From: Pseudomonas silesiensis
GTDB taxonomy: Bacteria > Pseudomonadota > Gammaproteobacteria > Pseudomonadales > Pseudomonadaceae
Assembly: GCF_001661075.1 (NCBI RefSeq)
Contig: NZ_CP014870.1
Location: 5,151,703-5,215,702, forward strand
DNA: 64,000 bases
Direction: 5' to 3'
Notes under the pieces: model-generated
The model's input: the letters and a program-made list of their open reading frames with translations, nothing else
Databases searched by the model: none
Told to the model about the DNA's origin: nothing
In this document: in pieces, positions 16,952 through 25,791 of the stretch
Numbering within the stretch: the first letter of the stretch is position 1
How the letters are laid out: the number at the start of each line of letters is the position of its first letter
Position numbers and translations under genes: made by a program

Positions 16952-17596
16952 ATGAAAAGAGTACCCATGATTTGTAAAATTGCATCGAGCGTCATGGCCA
17001 TCACCAGTATGGTCATGCCCCTGATCGGTGTAGCGCAAGAGCCCAAAGTATCAAGCAAGTACACTTTATTTGCTCCATCGATGAACAAGCAGCAGACAAT
17101 CGACATTCAGAAAAAAATCGACACGCAGTTACTTCTCAAAACTGGCGGCCAGCAAATCAGCCCTACTCAGGTTGCCTATGACAATGGGGGCGCGGTGATC
17201 ACATTTGCTGTAACAAGCACCCCAAACACGACTTGCGACTTTGGTTATGTGTGTTTCTGGGAGCATAATAATTACGTGGGAAAAAAATTGTCACTTAGAA
17301 GCCACCCGACTGCAATCACTGTGAACCTCGCGCAATACGACATGAGCAACAAAATTTCATCCTGGAGACATAATAACAATTTGTTCTACGTAGCCATCGG
17401 TGGAGCATCGCAGGCAAATGGCGGAGGTCAAATGGTCATGGCCAACACCATGGATGACTATCTTGGAGGCGGGTGCTGCCCATTTGCTATCGAGCACTCA
17501 ACCCGGCATGCAACACCACCGGAGTTTTACTTTCGGCCGTCATTGAAATATGACAATGCAATGGTAAGCGTCGTCTTTAAGCCCTATCCATGGTAG
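16952..17596 (+). CDS. Secreted peptidase-inhibitor-I36 / beta-gamma-crystallin-like protein, copy A
   Basis: A 214-residue exported protein (signal peptide to about residue 28, ending GVAQ). The mature part has an N-terminal region with the marker ISPTQVAYDNGGAVITFAV and then a crystallin-type Greek-key segment TTCDFGYVCFWEHNNYVG, in which two Cys bracket a Gly-Tyr. NLAQYDMSNKISSWRHNN and a GGGCCPF motif follow. This arrangement is typical of Actinobacterial 'I36 family' proteins. A GGAG sits eight bases before the chosen ATG; longer upstream reading lacks a signal peptide. It is AT-richer than neighbours and has a convergent homologue 41 bases downstream. Confidence 0.78.
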   Translation: MKRVPMICKIASSVMAITSMVMPLIGVAQEPKVSSKYTLFAPSMNKQQTIDIQKKIDTQLLLKTGGQQISPTQVAYDNGGAVITFAVTSTPNTTCDFGYVCFWEHNNYVGKKLSLRSHPTAITVNLAQYDMSNKISSWRHNNNLFYVAIGGASQANGGGQMVMANTMDDYLGGGCCPFAIEHSTRHATPPEFYFRPSLKYDNAMVSVVFKPYPW

Positions 17597-17637
17597 TCAA
17601 TCGCTGCCCTTGAACGGTGCGGACATGAAAAGGCCAG

Positions 17638-18300
17638 CTACTGGGCAACCAAAATAAACAAGGGCGAAAAAGCGACGCTGACTATCCTGTCGTTGTGCTC
17701 GACCAGCCTGCTCTGGGCATTGAGTTCGGTCCAGGTACCTTTGGTGCTGGCCTGTTCGGGAATGCTGAACGGACAGCAGCCCCTCCCGAGGACGATTTCT
17801 TTGATATTGCTCATGACCATGTTGCCCTTCGCGCCTGGCCCATCTACTCCGAACACCTTCACGGCGTGAGCTTTATTATTATGCTGCCAGGATGACACCT
17901 GATGGCTCATGTTGTAGTCCGCCAGGTTAACGGGACGGCTGACCGGTGTGCTGGCCAGCGACAATTTCCTGCCCGTGTAATCCCAGCCATCCCAGACACA
18001 AAAATAACCATAGTCACACACGGGGTCAGTTGGATTGGCGTCACCGGGCACCGGAAATGTCATCACGACGGCACCGTTGTCATAAACCACTTGAGTGGCA
18101 CTGACCTGGCGTCCGGCGGGCTTTCGACTGAGTTGTTGATCGATCTGCAGCTGAATAGCTGCTGTTTGTTCGGCAGTCATCGCGGGAATGAACAATGCGT
18201 ACCCGCTCTGCTTGCCCGACGCCTGATTGGCATAAAAATAGAACAGCGCGCCCAGGCCAAGGCATAACGCAATGCAGTCAACGAACCCTATGGCTTTCAT
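17638..18300 (-). CDS. Secreted or anchored I36 / beta-gamma-crystallin-like protein, copy B
   Basis: A 220-residue homologue of the convergent neighbour. An N-terminal hydrophobic segment (IGFVDCIALCLGLGALFYFYA) may be an uncleaved anchor rather than a signal peptide. Shared landmarks in order are FIPAMTAEQTAAIQLQID, VSATQVVYDNGAVVMTFPV, VCDYGYFCVWDGWDYTGRKLSL, NLADYNMSHQVSSWQHNN and GRGCCPF. Identity is clear but moderate, so the duplication is old. CGGAG lies about ten bases before the ATG. The two copies face each other tail to tail and may serve related extracellular or cell-surface roles; function unknown. Confidence 0.76.
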   Translation of the reverse strand: MKAIGFVDCIALCLGLGALFYFYANQASGKQSGYALFIPAMTAEQTAAIQLQIDQQLSRKPAGRQVSATQVVYDNGAVVMTFPVPGDANPTDPVCDYGYFCVWDGWDYTGRKLSLASTPVSRPVNLADYNMSHQVSSWQHNNKAHAVKVFGVDGPGAKGNMVMSNIKEIVLGRGCCPFSIPEQASTKGTWTELNAQSRLVEHNDRIVSVAFSPLFILVAQ

Positions 18301-18487
18301 GAAAAAAACTCCGTCCCTGAAAGCGCTGAGAAGACCCAGCGCGAGCACGAACAGAGTTCAGTTTTTGCCATGGCCTGTCTACTGACAGAAATGACAGGTT
18401 CGACCATCGGCGCAGTCAGGCTTGCCCTTCAGTGCAATGGCGCAGGAAAATCTTGCAGCTTATTTTCGGTTAGATGATCGCCGCATA

Positions 18488-18598
18488 TCAGTGCCCGAAC
18501 ACATCCACCTTCTTGGCCTTCTTGTCCGCACGCTTTTCATCGGCGGTTTTCGCCGGTTTCTTCTTTGCCGCTTTTTTTGAATCCATGCCTTTGGCCAT
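18488..18598 (-). CDS. 36-residue Lys-rich basic protein
   Basis: A small gene encoding MAKGMDSKKAAKKKP followed by further Lys/Ala/Asp repeats and ending VDVFGH. A GGAG lies about ten bases upstream of the ATG, and the codon pattern is orderly. About 40 percent of residues are Lys or Arg, so nucleic-acid binding is possible. It is divergent from the GNAT gene. Function is unknown; short basic proteins of this kind are common and usually unannotated in pseudomonads. Confidence 0.6.
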   Translation of the reverse strand: MAKGMDSKKAAKKKPAKTADEKRADKKAKKVDVFGH

Positions 18599-18701
18599 GA
18601 TACGTACTCCACTCATACGGGATGTGAGATCAGGTATACACCTATCCTCACGCGCGCGTTCTTTTATAATCGCCCGCTTTGCGCACCGACAGTCGAAGAC
18701 C

Positions 18702-19136
18702 ATGCCCAACATCCAGTACACCTTGCTCGCCGAGCCCTTATGGCCGTTGATGAACAAGTTCTATCGCGCCCATCAATCGTCGATGAAAGCGGTCCGCGAT
18801 GCTCGGCTGTGGGTCGCCAGACGCGACGACATCGTGGGTGCGCTGTGTTTGCGGCCGGTCTCGGGCGGGCATTGGTTGACGGGGTTGTTCGTGGATCCGG
18901 CCTGCCGGGAACAGGGCATCGCCGCCGCGTTGATCGCCGAAGCGGTCAAAGGCCTCGACAGCCCGGTGTGGTTGTTCTGCCATCCGGACTTGCGGGGTTT
19001 TTATGAGCGGCGTGGTTTTACTTTCGACCCGCCTATGCCTTACGCCATGGTCGAACGGTTGAGCCGCTATGCGCGCAGCAAACCGATGATTGCCATGGGC
19101 CTGGAGGTGGATGGTTTTGTGGTGGATTCGGTTTAA
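18702..19136 (+). CDS. GNAT family N-acetyltransferase
   Basis: A 144-residue acetyltransferase with motif [21 protein letters not shown] (Arg-x2-Gly loop for acetyl-CoA) and motif [13 protein letters not shown]. The ATG at 18702 opens a normal GNAT N-terminus; the longer in-frame reading passes through the divergent small gene. Its 3' end overlaps the convergent def gene by four bases, so both stop codons share sequence. Substrate unknown. Confidence 0.83.
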   Translation: MPNIQYTLLAEPLWPLMNKFYRAHQSSMKAVRDARLWVARRDDIVGALCLRPVSGGHWLTGLFVDPACREQGIAAALIAEAVKGLDSPVWLFCHPDLRGFYERRGFTFDPPMPYAMVERLSRYARSKPMIAMGLEVDGFVVDSV

Positions 19137-19672
19137 TCGTCCGCAGCGGGATCAAGCTCCGGAAACATCACTTCGGTAAATCCGAACTTGCGGAAATCGG
19201 TAATGCGCGACGGATACAACCGACCGATCAGGTGATCGCATTCATGCTGCACCACCCGTGCATGGAACCCCTCGGCGATGCGCAAAATCGGCTGCCCCTT
19301 GGGATCGACACCTTCGTAGCGAATCTGCTGGTATCGATCCACCGCGCCGCGCAGGCCGGGTACCGACAGGCAGCCTTCGAATCCCTCTTCGAGGACAGGG
19401 CTCAACGGCGTGATCAGCGGATTGATCAGAATGGTCTGCGGCACCGCTTCGGCATCCGGATAGCGTTCGCTGTGCTCGAAACCGAAGATCACCAATTGCA
19501 GGTCGACGCCGATCTGCGGGGCCGCCAGGCCGACGCCGCCGACGCTTTCCATGGTCTGGAACATGTCGTCGATCAGTTGCCACAACTCGGGGCTGTCGAA
19601 CATTTCTGCCGGTACCGGCGGGGCGATGCGCAGCAGGCGCTCGTCGCCCATTTTCAGAATTTCACGGATCAT
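19133..19672 (-). CDS. def: Peptide deformylase (second-type, outside the fmt locus)
   Basis: A 179-residue metallopeptidase that removes the formyl group from nascent N-termini. All three motifs are intact: GVGLAAPQ (46-53), EGCLS (99-103, metal ligand Cys101) and HECDH (143-147, His ligands and catalytic Glu). Pseudomonads usually carry another def next to fmt; this one is instead coupled to a BrkB-type membrane protein by a four-base overlap, suggesting an accessory copy. Confidence 0.93.
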   Translation of the reverse strand: MIREILKMGDERLLRIAPPVPAEMFDSPELWQLIDDMFQTMESVGGVGLAAPQIGVDLQLVIFGFEHSERYPDAEAVPQTILINPLITPLSPVLEEGFEGCLSVPGLRGAVDRYQQIRYEGVDPKGQPILRIAEGFHARVVQHECDHLIGRLYPSRITDFRKFGFTEVMFPELDPAADD

Positions 19673-20619
19673 TTGGTGACTTCGTCTGTGCTCGGCTTGA
19701 TCGAGTGATCCCGACCCAGTCCCGAAACGTGGTGTTTGGGCTCCGGCTCGCCGGCGACTTTTTCGCCAGCATTCTTGCCTTCGGTCGACATGTGTTCGAT
19801 CACCGCATTCATTTCAGCACCGAGCAGCAACACGGCAGCGGAAATATAGAAGTACAGCAACAGCACGATGATCGCGCCGATACTGCCATACATGGCGTTG
19901 TAGTCGGCAAATGTTTTGACGTACAGGCCGAAGCCTACCGATGCGAGGATCCACACCACCACCGCCAGCACCGAACCCGGCGTGATAAAGCGAAACTCCT
20001 GTTTAACGTCGGGCATGACGTAATAGATCAGCGCCACCGCCACCATCATCAGGATCACGACCACCGGCCAGCGGGCAATGGTCCACACCGTGACGATGAA
20101 TTCCTCGACGCCGACTTGCGCAGCGATCCAGCCCATCACCTGCGGCCCGAGCACCATCAATGCGGCAGCGACCAACAGCATGCCGGCAATGCCAATGGTA
20201 TAGATAATCGACAGCGGGAAACGCTTCCACGCCGGACGACCTTCAACCACATCGTAGGCGGCGTTCATCGCACTCATCATCAATCGCACGCCGGCGGACG
20301 CGGTCCACAGCGCGATCACGATACCGATCGACAGCAAGCCACCCGTGGACTGCTGGAGTTGATCAATCACCGGGTTCACCTGCTCCAGTGCCTGGGGTGG
20401 CAGGACCAGTTCCGATTGCAGGCGCAGCCAGGAGAAGAAGTCCGGCAGGTGCAGGAAACCGATCAGGGCAATCAGGAACAGGATGAAGGGGAACAGCGAG
20501 AACAGCATTTGATAGGCCAGCGCCGAGGCATAGGTCGACATCTCGTCGTCGATGAACTCGGTGACCGTGCGCACCAACACACGATGAATGGGCAGACCTT
20601 TCATGTCCGGGAAAATCAT
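19669..20619 (-). CDS. YihY/BrkB family inner-membrane protein
   Basis: A 316-residue protein with about six hydrophobic segments and the family landmarks [20 protein letters not shown] and YAMPxx-type [18 protein letters not shown] near the middle. AGGAG is six bases before the ATG at 20619, so the shorter start is chosen. The C-terminal 40 residues are hydrophilic and charged. The family was once misassigned as RNase BN; its role is unknown. The last four bases overlap def. Confidence 0.88.
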   Translation of the reverse strand: MIFPDMKGLPIHRVLVRTVTEFIDDEMSTYASALAYQMLFSLFPFILFLIALIGFLHLPDFFSWLRLQSELVLPPQALEQVNPVIDQLQQSTGGLLSIGIVIALWTASAGVRLMMSAMNAAYDVVEGRPAWKRFPLSIIYTIGIAGMLLVAAALMVLGPQVMGWIAAQVGVEEFIVTVWTIARWPVVVILMMVAVALIYYVMPDVKQEFRFITPGSVLAVVVWILASVGFGLYVKTFADYNAMYGSIGAIIVLLLYFYISAAVLLLGAEMNAVIEHMSTEGKNAGEKVAGEPEPKHHVSGLGRDHSIKPSTDEVTK

Positions 20620-20742
20620 ACGCGTCTCCTTTCGCCGCAAAATTGGTGAAGTCGTGGCGACTCAGGGGCCGTTTTTTACATCAAAGTAACCGACTTGGCG
20701 ACTTTGAAACAATTTTCAGGCTCAAGTTCAGGCTGACACAAA

Positions 20743-20766
20743 AACGGCCATCCGTGGATGGCCGTT
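20743..20766 (-). terminator. Rho-independent terminator of the CsbD gene
   Basis: An eleven-base perfect stem (AACGGCCATCC / GGATGGCCGTT) followed on the minus strand by a T run. It is 24 bases past the CsbD stop. Confidence 0.85.
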
Positions 20767-20789
20767 CCTGACAGTCAGCAAAGGCCCGA

Positions 20790-20981
20790 TCAAGCCTTGT
20801 CGACACCTTTCTTCACCGCGTCCTTGACCTTGCCCACTGCTTGCTGTGCTTCGCCTTTCTTTTCCTGCACCACGCCTTCGGCGCGCATTTTGTCGTTACC
20901 GGTGGCCTTGCCGACGCCTTGCTTGACGTTGCCGACGGCTTCGTTGGCCATGCCTTTTACTTTATCGCCAGTGCTGCCCAT
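20790..20981 (-). CDS. CsbD-family stress response protein
   Basis: A 63-residue hydrophilic protein starting [21 protein letters not shown], with the family's repeated GxxK-G motifs. CsbD proteins are small, natively flexible and induced by osmotic or general stress, in many bacteria through the stationary-phase sigma factor; no such promoter was identified here. AGGAG precedes the ATG. It has its own terminator, so it is monocistronic. Confidence 0.88.
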   Translation of the reverse strand: MGSTGDKVKGMANEAVGNVKQGVGKATGNDKMRAEGVVQEKKGEAQQAVGKVKDAVKKGVDKA

Positions 20982-21181
20982 GGTGTTTCTCCTGTGAACA
21001 ATTGAACGGGAAAAGTAGTTACACAAGGATTGACCGGGGTCGTTTGCGCGGAGTTTCATTTATTTTCACCGCGACATTTCATCGTTCAGTGCAGGTTGGG
21101 CTTTATGTTTGCCAAACAACCCCCGAGAATGCGCAACGTATTCAGGCCATGGCGCTGAAGATCCAATCCCGTAGGAATGTT

Positions 21182-21559
21182 ATGAAACTCGATAAAAAGC
21201 AGGCCATTGCCCGCAGAAACCAGGAACTCGGCGGTGCTGTGCTTGGCGTCAACAACTGCCACTTCACCGAATTGAACCGCAACCGCAACATCTGGTGGTT
21301 CGATATCCCGGTGGCACGCCTGGCCGTCGGTCAGTACGAATGGGTTCACCTGCTGATGCACACTCCGGATACCGACGAACTGCTGCATTTGAAAGTGCCG
21401 ACAGTGTTCCTGCGCGAGAAGCTCGAAGGCCTGGTCGTGCGCAACCAGGGCAAGCGCAAGGCGGCGTTGAGCCTGGAACTGAGTGCGGACAAGGACTCGT
21501 ACTTGCAGGACATGCGCCCGGCGGGGACCAACGTCAATTTCGCGCAGTTCCGCCTCTAA
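21182..21559 (+). CDS. Conserved hypothetical protein, 125 residues
   Basis: A soluble protein without signal peptide or membrane segment. Notable stretches are NRNRNIWWFDIPVARLAVGQYEWVHLLMH and LHLKVPTVFLREKLEGLVVR. An AGGA lies six bases before the chosen ATG; a second in-frame ATG 11 codons upstream (MALKIQSRR) is possible. I recognise no family with known function; similar proteins are widespread in Pseudomonas. A REP pair and a terminator follow. Confidence 0.7.
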   Translation: MKLDKKQAIARRNQELGGAVLGVNNCHFTELNRNRNIWWFDIPVARLAVGQYEWVHLLMHTPDTDELLHLKVPTVFLREKLEGLVVRNQGKRKAALSLELSADKDSYLQDMRPAGTNVNFAQFRL

Positions 21560-21588
21560 AGGCAAAAGCTTCGTCGGAGCGCCGCCCG

Positions 21589-21667
21589 GAGCAAGCCCGC
21601 TCCCACAGGTGACCGTTTTCCTTCAGAAAAAACGCGGTCACTGTGGGAGCGAGCTTGCTCGCGATGG
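21589..21667. repeat. Paired REP element
   Basis: GGAGCAAGCCCGCTCCCACAGG and CTGTGGGAGCGAGCTTGCTCGCGA flank a spacer with the inverted repeat GTGACCG / CGGTCAC. Confidence 0.8.
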
Positions 21668-21701
21668 CGGCATGACAGGCGCCGAACATTTCCAGCCTGA
21701 T

Positions 21702-21735
21702 AAAAAAAGCCCCGCATCCGCGGGGCTTTTGTTTG
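21702..21735. terminator. Bidirectional rho-independent terminator
   Basis: AAAAGCCCCGC and GCGGGGCTTTT form an 11-base stem with A and T tracts on both sides. It ends the fadD1 transcript and probably also the one from the left. Confidence 0.88.
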
Positions 21736-23436
21736 TTATGCGCTGACCTTCTTCGCAGCCAGCTTCTTCAGCTCTTCATCGCGCAACTCGCGGCGCAGGA
21801 TCTTGCCCACGTTGGTGGTCGGCAGCGCATCGCGGAACTCGACAGACCGAGGAACCTTGTAGCCAGTGACATTGGCGCGCATGTGCTCCATCACCTGCTC
21901 CTTGGTCAGGGTCACACCCGGTTTGGCGACGATGAAAATCTTGATCGCCTCGCCCGATTTCTCGTCCGGTACGCCGATAGCCGCGCATTGCAGCACACCC
22001 GGCAGGGTCGCCAGCACGTCTTCGAGCTCGTTCGGGTACACGTTGAAGCCGGACACCAGGATCATGTCTTTCTTGCGATCGACGATGCGCATATAGCCAT
22101 CAGGCTGGATCACCGCGATGTCACCCGTCTTCAACCAGCCTTCACTGTCGAGAATTTCGTCGGTGGCTTCCTGGCGCTGCCAGTAGCCTTTCATGACCTG
22201 CGGACCTTTCACGCACAGTTCGCCGATTTCGCCCAAGGGCAGTTCAACGCCGGCGTCGTCGATGATCTTGCACAAGGTCGACGGCACGGGAATGCCAATA
22301 GTACCGATCTGGATGTTCTGGATCGGATTGACCGTGGCCACCGGGCTGGTTTCGGTCATACCGTAACCTTCGCAGATGGCGCAGCCGGTGACCGCTTTCC
22401 AGCGCTCGGCTGCAGCCAGTTGCAAGGCCATCCCGCCCGACAGCGTGATTTTCAGCGCAGAGAAATCCAGCTTGCGGAAGCCTTCGTTGTTGCACAGGGC
22501 GACGAACAGCGTGTTCAGCCCGACAAAGCCGCTGAACTTCCACTTCGACAGTTCCTTGACCATCGCCGTCAAGTCACGCGGGTTGCTGATCAGGATGTTG
22601 TGGTTGCCGATCAACATCATCGCCATGCAATGAAAGGTGAAGGCATAGATGTGGTACAGCGGCAGCGGCGTGATCAGGATCTCGCAGCCTTCGTTGAGGT
22701 TGGACCCCATCAGCGCCTTGCACTGCAACATGTTCGCCACCAGGTTGCGATGGGTCAGCATCGCGCCCTTGGCGACGCCGGTGGTGCCGCCGGTGTATTG
22801 CAGCACCGCGACGTCGCTGCTGGCCGGGTTGGCTTCAGCCACTGGCTGGCCGTGGCCCTTGCGCAGCACGTCGTTGAACTTGATGGCCTTGGGCAAGTGA
22901 TACGCCGGGACCATTTTCTTCACGTACTTGATGACGCTGTTGACCAGCAAACGCTTGAGCGGCGGCAACAAGTCGGCCACCTCGGTGACGATCACGTGCC
23001 TGACACCGGTTTTCGGCACGACGGCCTGGGCCAGGTGCGCCATGTTGGCCAGGCAGACCAGCGCCTTGGCACCGGAGTCGTTGAATTGGTGTTCCATTTC
23101 CCGCGCGGTGTACAACGGGTTGGTATTGACCACGATCAGCCCGGCGCGGATGGCGCCGAAGACGGCGACCGGGTATTGCAAGACGTTGGGCAGTTGTACG
23201 GCGATTCGATCGCCTGGCTGCAAGTCGGTATGCTGTTGCAGGTAAGCGGCAAAGGCACCGGACAATTCGTACAGTTCACCATAGGTGATTGTCTTGCCCA
23301 GATTGCTGAATGCCGGTTTGTCGGCAAAGCGTTGGCAGGACTGCTTCAATACCGCCTGAATATTCGGATACTCGTCGGGATTGATCTCGACAGCAATCCC
23401 GGCAGGGTACTTATCCTTCCAAAAGTCTTCGATCAT
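21736..23436 (-). CDS. fadD1: Long-chain fatty acid-CoA ligase FadD1
   Basis: A 566-residue ATP-dependent acyl-CoA synthetase that activates fatty acids for beta-oxidation. The AMP-binding signature YTGGTTGVAKG is at residues 214-224, with the FadD motif GWLKTGDIAVIQPDGYMRIV and catalytic-Lys region GKILRRELR at the C-terminus. It is paralogous to the upstream gene fadD2, with the same order as I recall in P. aeruginosa (fadD2 then fadD1). The 421-base gap between them suggests its own promoter. Confidence 0.92.
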   Translation of the reverse strand: MIEDFWKDKYPAGIAVEINPDEYPNIQAVLKQSCQRFADKPAFSNLGKTITYGELYELSGAFAAYLQQHTDLQPGDRIAVQLPNVLQYPVAVFGAIRAGLIVVNTNPLYTAREMEHQFNDSGAKALVCLANMAHLAQAVVPKTGVRHVIVTEVADLLPPLKRLLVNSVIKYVKKMVPAYHLPKAIKFNDVLRKGHGQPVAEANPASSDVAVLQYTGGTTGVAKGAMLTHRNLVANMLQCKALMGSNLNEGCEILITPLPLYHIYAFTFHCMAMMLIGNHNILISNPRDLTAMVKELSKWKFSGFVGLNTLFVALCNNEGFRKLDFSALKITLSGGMALQLAAAERWKAVTGCAICEGYGMTETSPVATVNPIQNIQIGTIGIPVPSTLCKIIDDAGVELPLGEIGELCVKGPQVMKGYWQRQEATDEILDSEGWLKTGDIAVIQPDGYMRIVDRKKDMILVSGFNVYPNELEDVLATLPGVLQCAAIGVPDEKSGEAIKIFIVAKPGVTLTKEQVMEHMRANVTGYKVPRSVEFRDALPTTNVGKILRRELRDEELKKLAAKKVSA

Positions 23437-23857
23437 GGAAGCCCACTCCTCAGCAACGCGAATTCATCACCGCATTTGATGCGATTATTATTGGTGTGTG
23501 TTTTTGGTGTCTATTGTGTTGGTGAGTCTGGCATTTTTCTAAGGCCGAGATGTCACAAAGCGGGCCGAGAGTAGCAGCTTTGCCGAGGGTCGACTAGAGC
23601 CAAAAGCAGGCTCTACGGTCACATTAGTGACTCAAGACCTACAACCAGTCATTTTAGAGCAAAAAACCTAAAAGTCACTGAAAGCCCCGTAAATCGTGGC
23701 GTTAGGCGAAGCCTGTAGGAGCGAGCTTGCTCGCGAAAAACCAGAGGCCGCCGCTGGGCATCTGGTTTTACGCGTTATCGTTCACGACCTTCGCGAGCAA
23801 TCGAGCGTCGACCGGCTGCTCCTACAGGGGATCCATGCGCAGCGCGGTGATTACCAC
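23437..23857. other. fadD2-fadD1 intergenic region
   Basis: No gene is visible. The region contains a small palindrome GTCAC-ATTA-GTGAC (23618-23631) that could be a regulator site for fadD1, and a REP pair at its right end. An AATAATAAT run (about 23484-23492 on the fadD1 strand) could be an Hfq/Crc site but is far from the start codon. Confidence 0.45.
23714..23826. repeat. Paired REP element, degenerate right arm
   Basis: The left arm GTAGGAGCGAGCTTGCTCGCGA is canonical. The right arm TTCGCGAGCAATCGAGCGTCG departs from the consensus before ending in GCTCCTAC, so it appears interrupted. Confidence 0.75.
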
Positions 23858-25546
23858 TCAGGCAATATCGCGCAACTCCCGCCGCAAAATCTTGCCCACC
23901 GGCGTCATAGGCAACGACTCACGCAACACGATGTGCTTGGGCACCTTGTACGCCGTGAAGTTTTCCTTGCAGTAGGCCTTGAGCTCTTCAAGGCTGACCC
24001 CCGTTTCCCGGGCCACCACGAACAGCTTCACCGCCTCCCCCGACCGCTCGTCCGGCACGCCGATCACCGCACAGTTGGCGACTTTCGGGTGGGCCATCAC
24101 CACGTCCTCGATCTCGTTCGGGTACACGTTCAAACCCGAGACGATGATCATGTCTTTCTTGCGGTCGACGATGCGCACGAAACCGTCCGGGTCGATCACC
24201 GCAATGTCGCCGGACTTGAACCAGCCCTCGGTATCCAGCACTTCGGCGGTGGCTTCGGGTTTCTGCCAATAACCCTTCATGATCTGCGGGCCCTTGATGC
24301 ACAGTTCGCCGCGCTCGCCCAAGGCCTGCTCGACGCCGTCATCGTTGATCACTTTCAATGTGGTGCCCGGCACCGGTAGGCCGACCGTGCCGATGCGCGA
24401 TTTGTCGCCGTACGGATTGGTGCAGGCCACCGGCGAGGTTTCGGTCAGGCCGTAACCTTCGGTGATGCGGCAACCGGTCAGCTGTTCCCAGCGTTCGGCC
24501 GTGGCCTTGACCAGCGCGGTACCGCCGGAGTTGGTGAGTTTCAGGCTGGAGAAATCCAGGGTCTTGAAGTCGGGATGGTCCATCAGCGCGACGAACAGCG
24601 TGTTGAGCCCCAGCAGCGCCGAAAACCGCCAGTTCTTCAGCTCCTTGATGAAACCGCCGATATCCCGTGGATTGGTGATCAGCACGTTATGGTTACCGGT
24701 CACCATCATGCACATGCAGTTCGCCGTGAAGGCATAGATATGGTACAGCGGCAATGGCGCGATCATCACCTCCTGCCCTTCGCGCAGCAGGGGTTGACCA
24801 TCGGTGCCGAACTGCCCCAGGCAGGCCCGCGCCTGCTGCATGTTGGCGACGAGGTTGCCATGGGTCAGCATCGCGCCCTTGGCCAGGCCGGTGGTGCCGC
24901 CGGTGTATTGCAGCACTGCGATGTCGTCCAGACCGGCATTCAGCGGCTTGATGCCCAGGCCCCGGCCCAGACGCAGCGCGCTCTTGAAGGAAACGGCCTG
25001 GGGCAAGGCGTAGGCCGGGACCATTTTCTTGACCTTGCTCACCAGGGTATTGACCAGCCAGCCCTTGGCCGCGGGCATCAGGTCGCCCATCTTCGCTTCG
25101 ATCAGGTACTGGATGTCGGTGTCGGCCAGCACTTCCTGGACCTTCTGCCCGAACATGTTCAGGTACACCAGCGCCCGGGCACCGGAGTCCTTGAATTGAT
25201 GGCGCATCTCCCGAGCGGTGTACAGCGGGTTGGTGTTGACCACGATCAGCCCGGCACGCAAGGCGCCGAACACGGCAATCGGGTAATGCAGGACGTTGGG
25301 CATCTGCACCGCGATGCGATCACCCGGCACCAGGTCGGTGTGGGCTTGCAGGTAACCGGCGAACGCGGCGCTGTAGCGTTCCAGTTCGGCGTAGGTCAGG
25401 GTGATGCCCATATTGCTGAAGGCCGGGCGGTCGGCAAATTTCTTGCAGGAACGCTCGAACACCTCGATCACCGACTGATAGGCCCCTTGGTCGATGTCCA
25501 GGGGCACGCCGGCCGGGCGTTTGTCATTCCAGAAATCAGGTTGCAT
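23858..25546 (-). CDS. fadD2: Long-chain fatty acid-CoA ligase FadD2
   Basis: A 562-residue paralogue of fadD1; the AMP-binding motif YTGGTTGLAKG is at the same position (214-224). The two proteins align over their full lengths with no large gaps, so the duplication is simple. The leader on this strand reads GAGGACAAGAACA just before the ATG, giving a normal ribosome-binding site and a short AAGAACAA tract. FadD1 and FadD2 usually differ in chain-length preference. Divergent from the hydrolase gene. Confidence 0.92.
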   Translation of the reverse strand: MQPDFWNDKRPAGVPLDIDQGAYQSVIEVFERSCKKFADRPAFSNMGITLTYAELERYSAAFAGYLQAHTDLVPGDRIAVQMPNVLHYPIAVFGALRAGLIVVNTNPLYTAREMRHQFKDSGARALVYLNMFGQKVQEVLADTDIQYLIEAKMGDLMPAAKGWLVNTLVSKVKKMVPAYALPQAVSFKSALRLGRGLGIKPLNAGLDDIAVLQYTGGTTGLAKGAMLTHGNLVANMQQARACLGQFGTDGQPLLREGQEVMIAPLPLYHIYAFTANCMCMMVTGNHNVLITNPRDIGGFIKELKNWRFSALLGLNTLFVALMDHPDFKTLDFSSLKLTNSGGTALVKATAERWEQLTGCRITEGYGLTETSPVACTNPYGDKSRIGTVGLPVPGTTLKVINDDGVEQALGERGELCIKGPQIMKGYWQKPEATAEVLDTEGWFKSGDIAVIDPDGFVRIVDRKKDMIIVSGLNVYPNEIEDVVMAHPKVANCAVIGVPDERSGEAVKLFVVARETGVSLEELKAYCKENFTAYKVPKHIVLRESLPMTPVGKILRRELRDIA

Positions 25547-25573
25547 TGTTCTTGTCCTCTTTACCTGAGCCTA

Positions 25574-25632
25574 TCCGGGGACCGCTTTGTGCCGCTTCTG
25601 AAAACAAACAGCGAAAAGCGGAGCTCCCCGGA
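25574..25632 (-). other. Long imperfect inverted repeat in the fadD2 leader
   Basis: TCCGGGGA-CCGCTTT pairs with AAAGCGG-AGC-TCCCCGGA across about 28 bases. An inner CCGCTT offers an alternative partner for the same AAGCGG. It lies 28-86 bases upstream of the fadD2 start and would form a strong mRNA stem if transcribed. There is no T-tract after it. Confidence 0.5.
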
Positions 25633-25791
25633 CACTAGCAGCTATGACGAAACAGGCAAATATGCCAATAGCCGTCATTGACCGTATGAATCTTCCTGCA
25701 GTGGTGTGGGCTGTTCGGACGGCAAGCGACGGATGCGCTATACAATGCAACGACGCCCATGCCACATGCAGCCCTATGCAAAGGAATCGCC

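Noticed and set aside
21733..23574. 613-codon open frame on the plus strand opposite fadD1
   Set aside because: It is antisense to a clear acyl-CoA ligase with intact motifs, and its product is low-complexity His/Gln/Arg-rich. It is a by-product of high-GC codon use.
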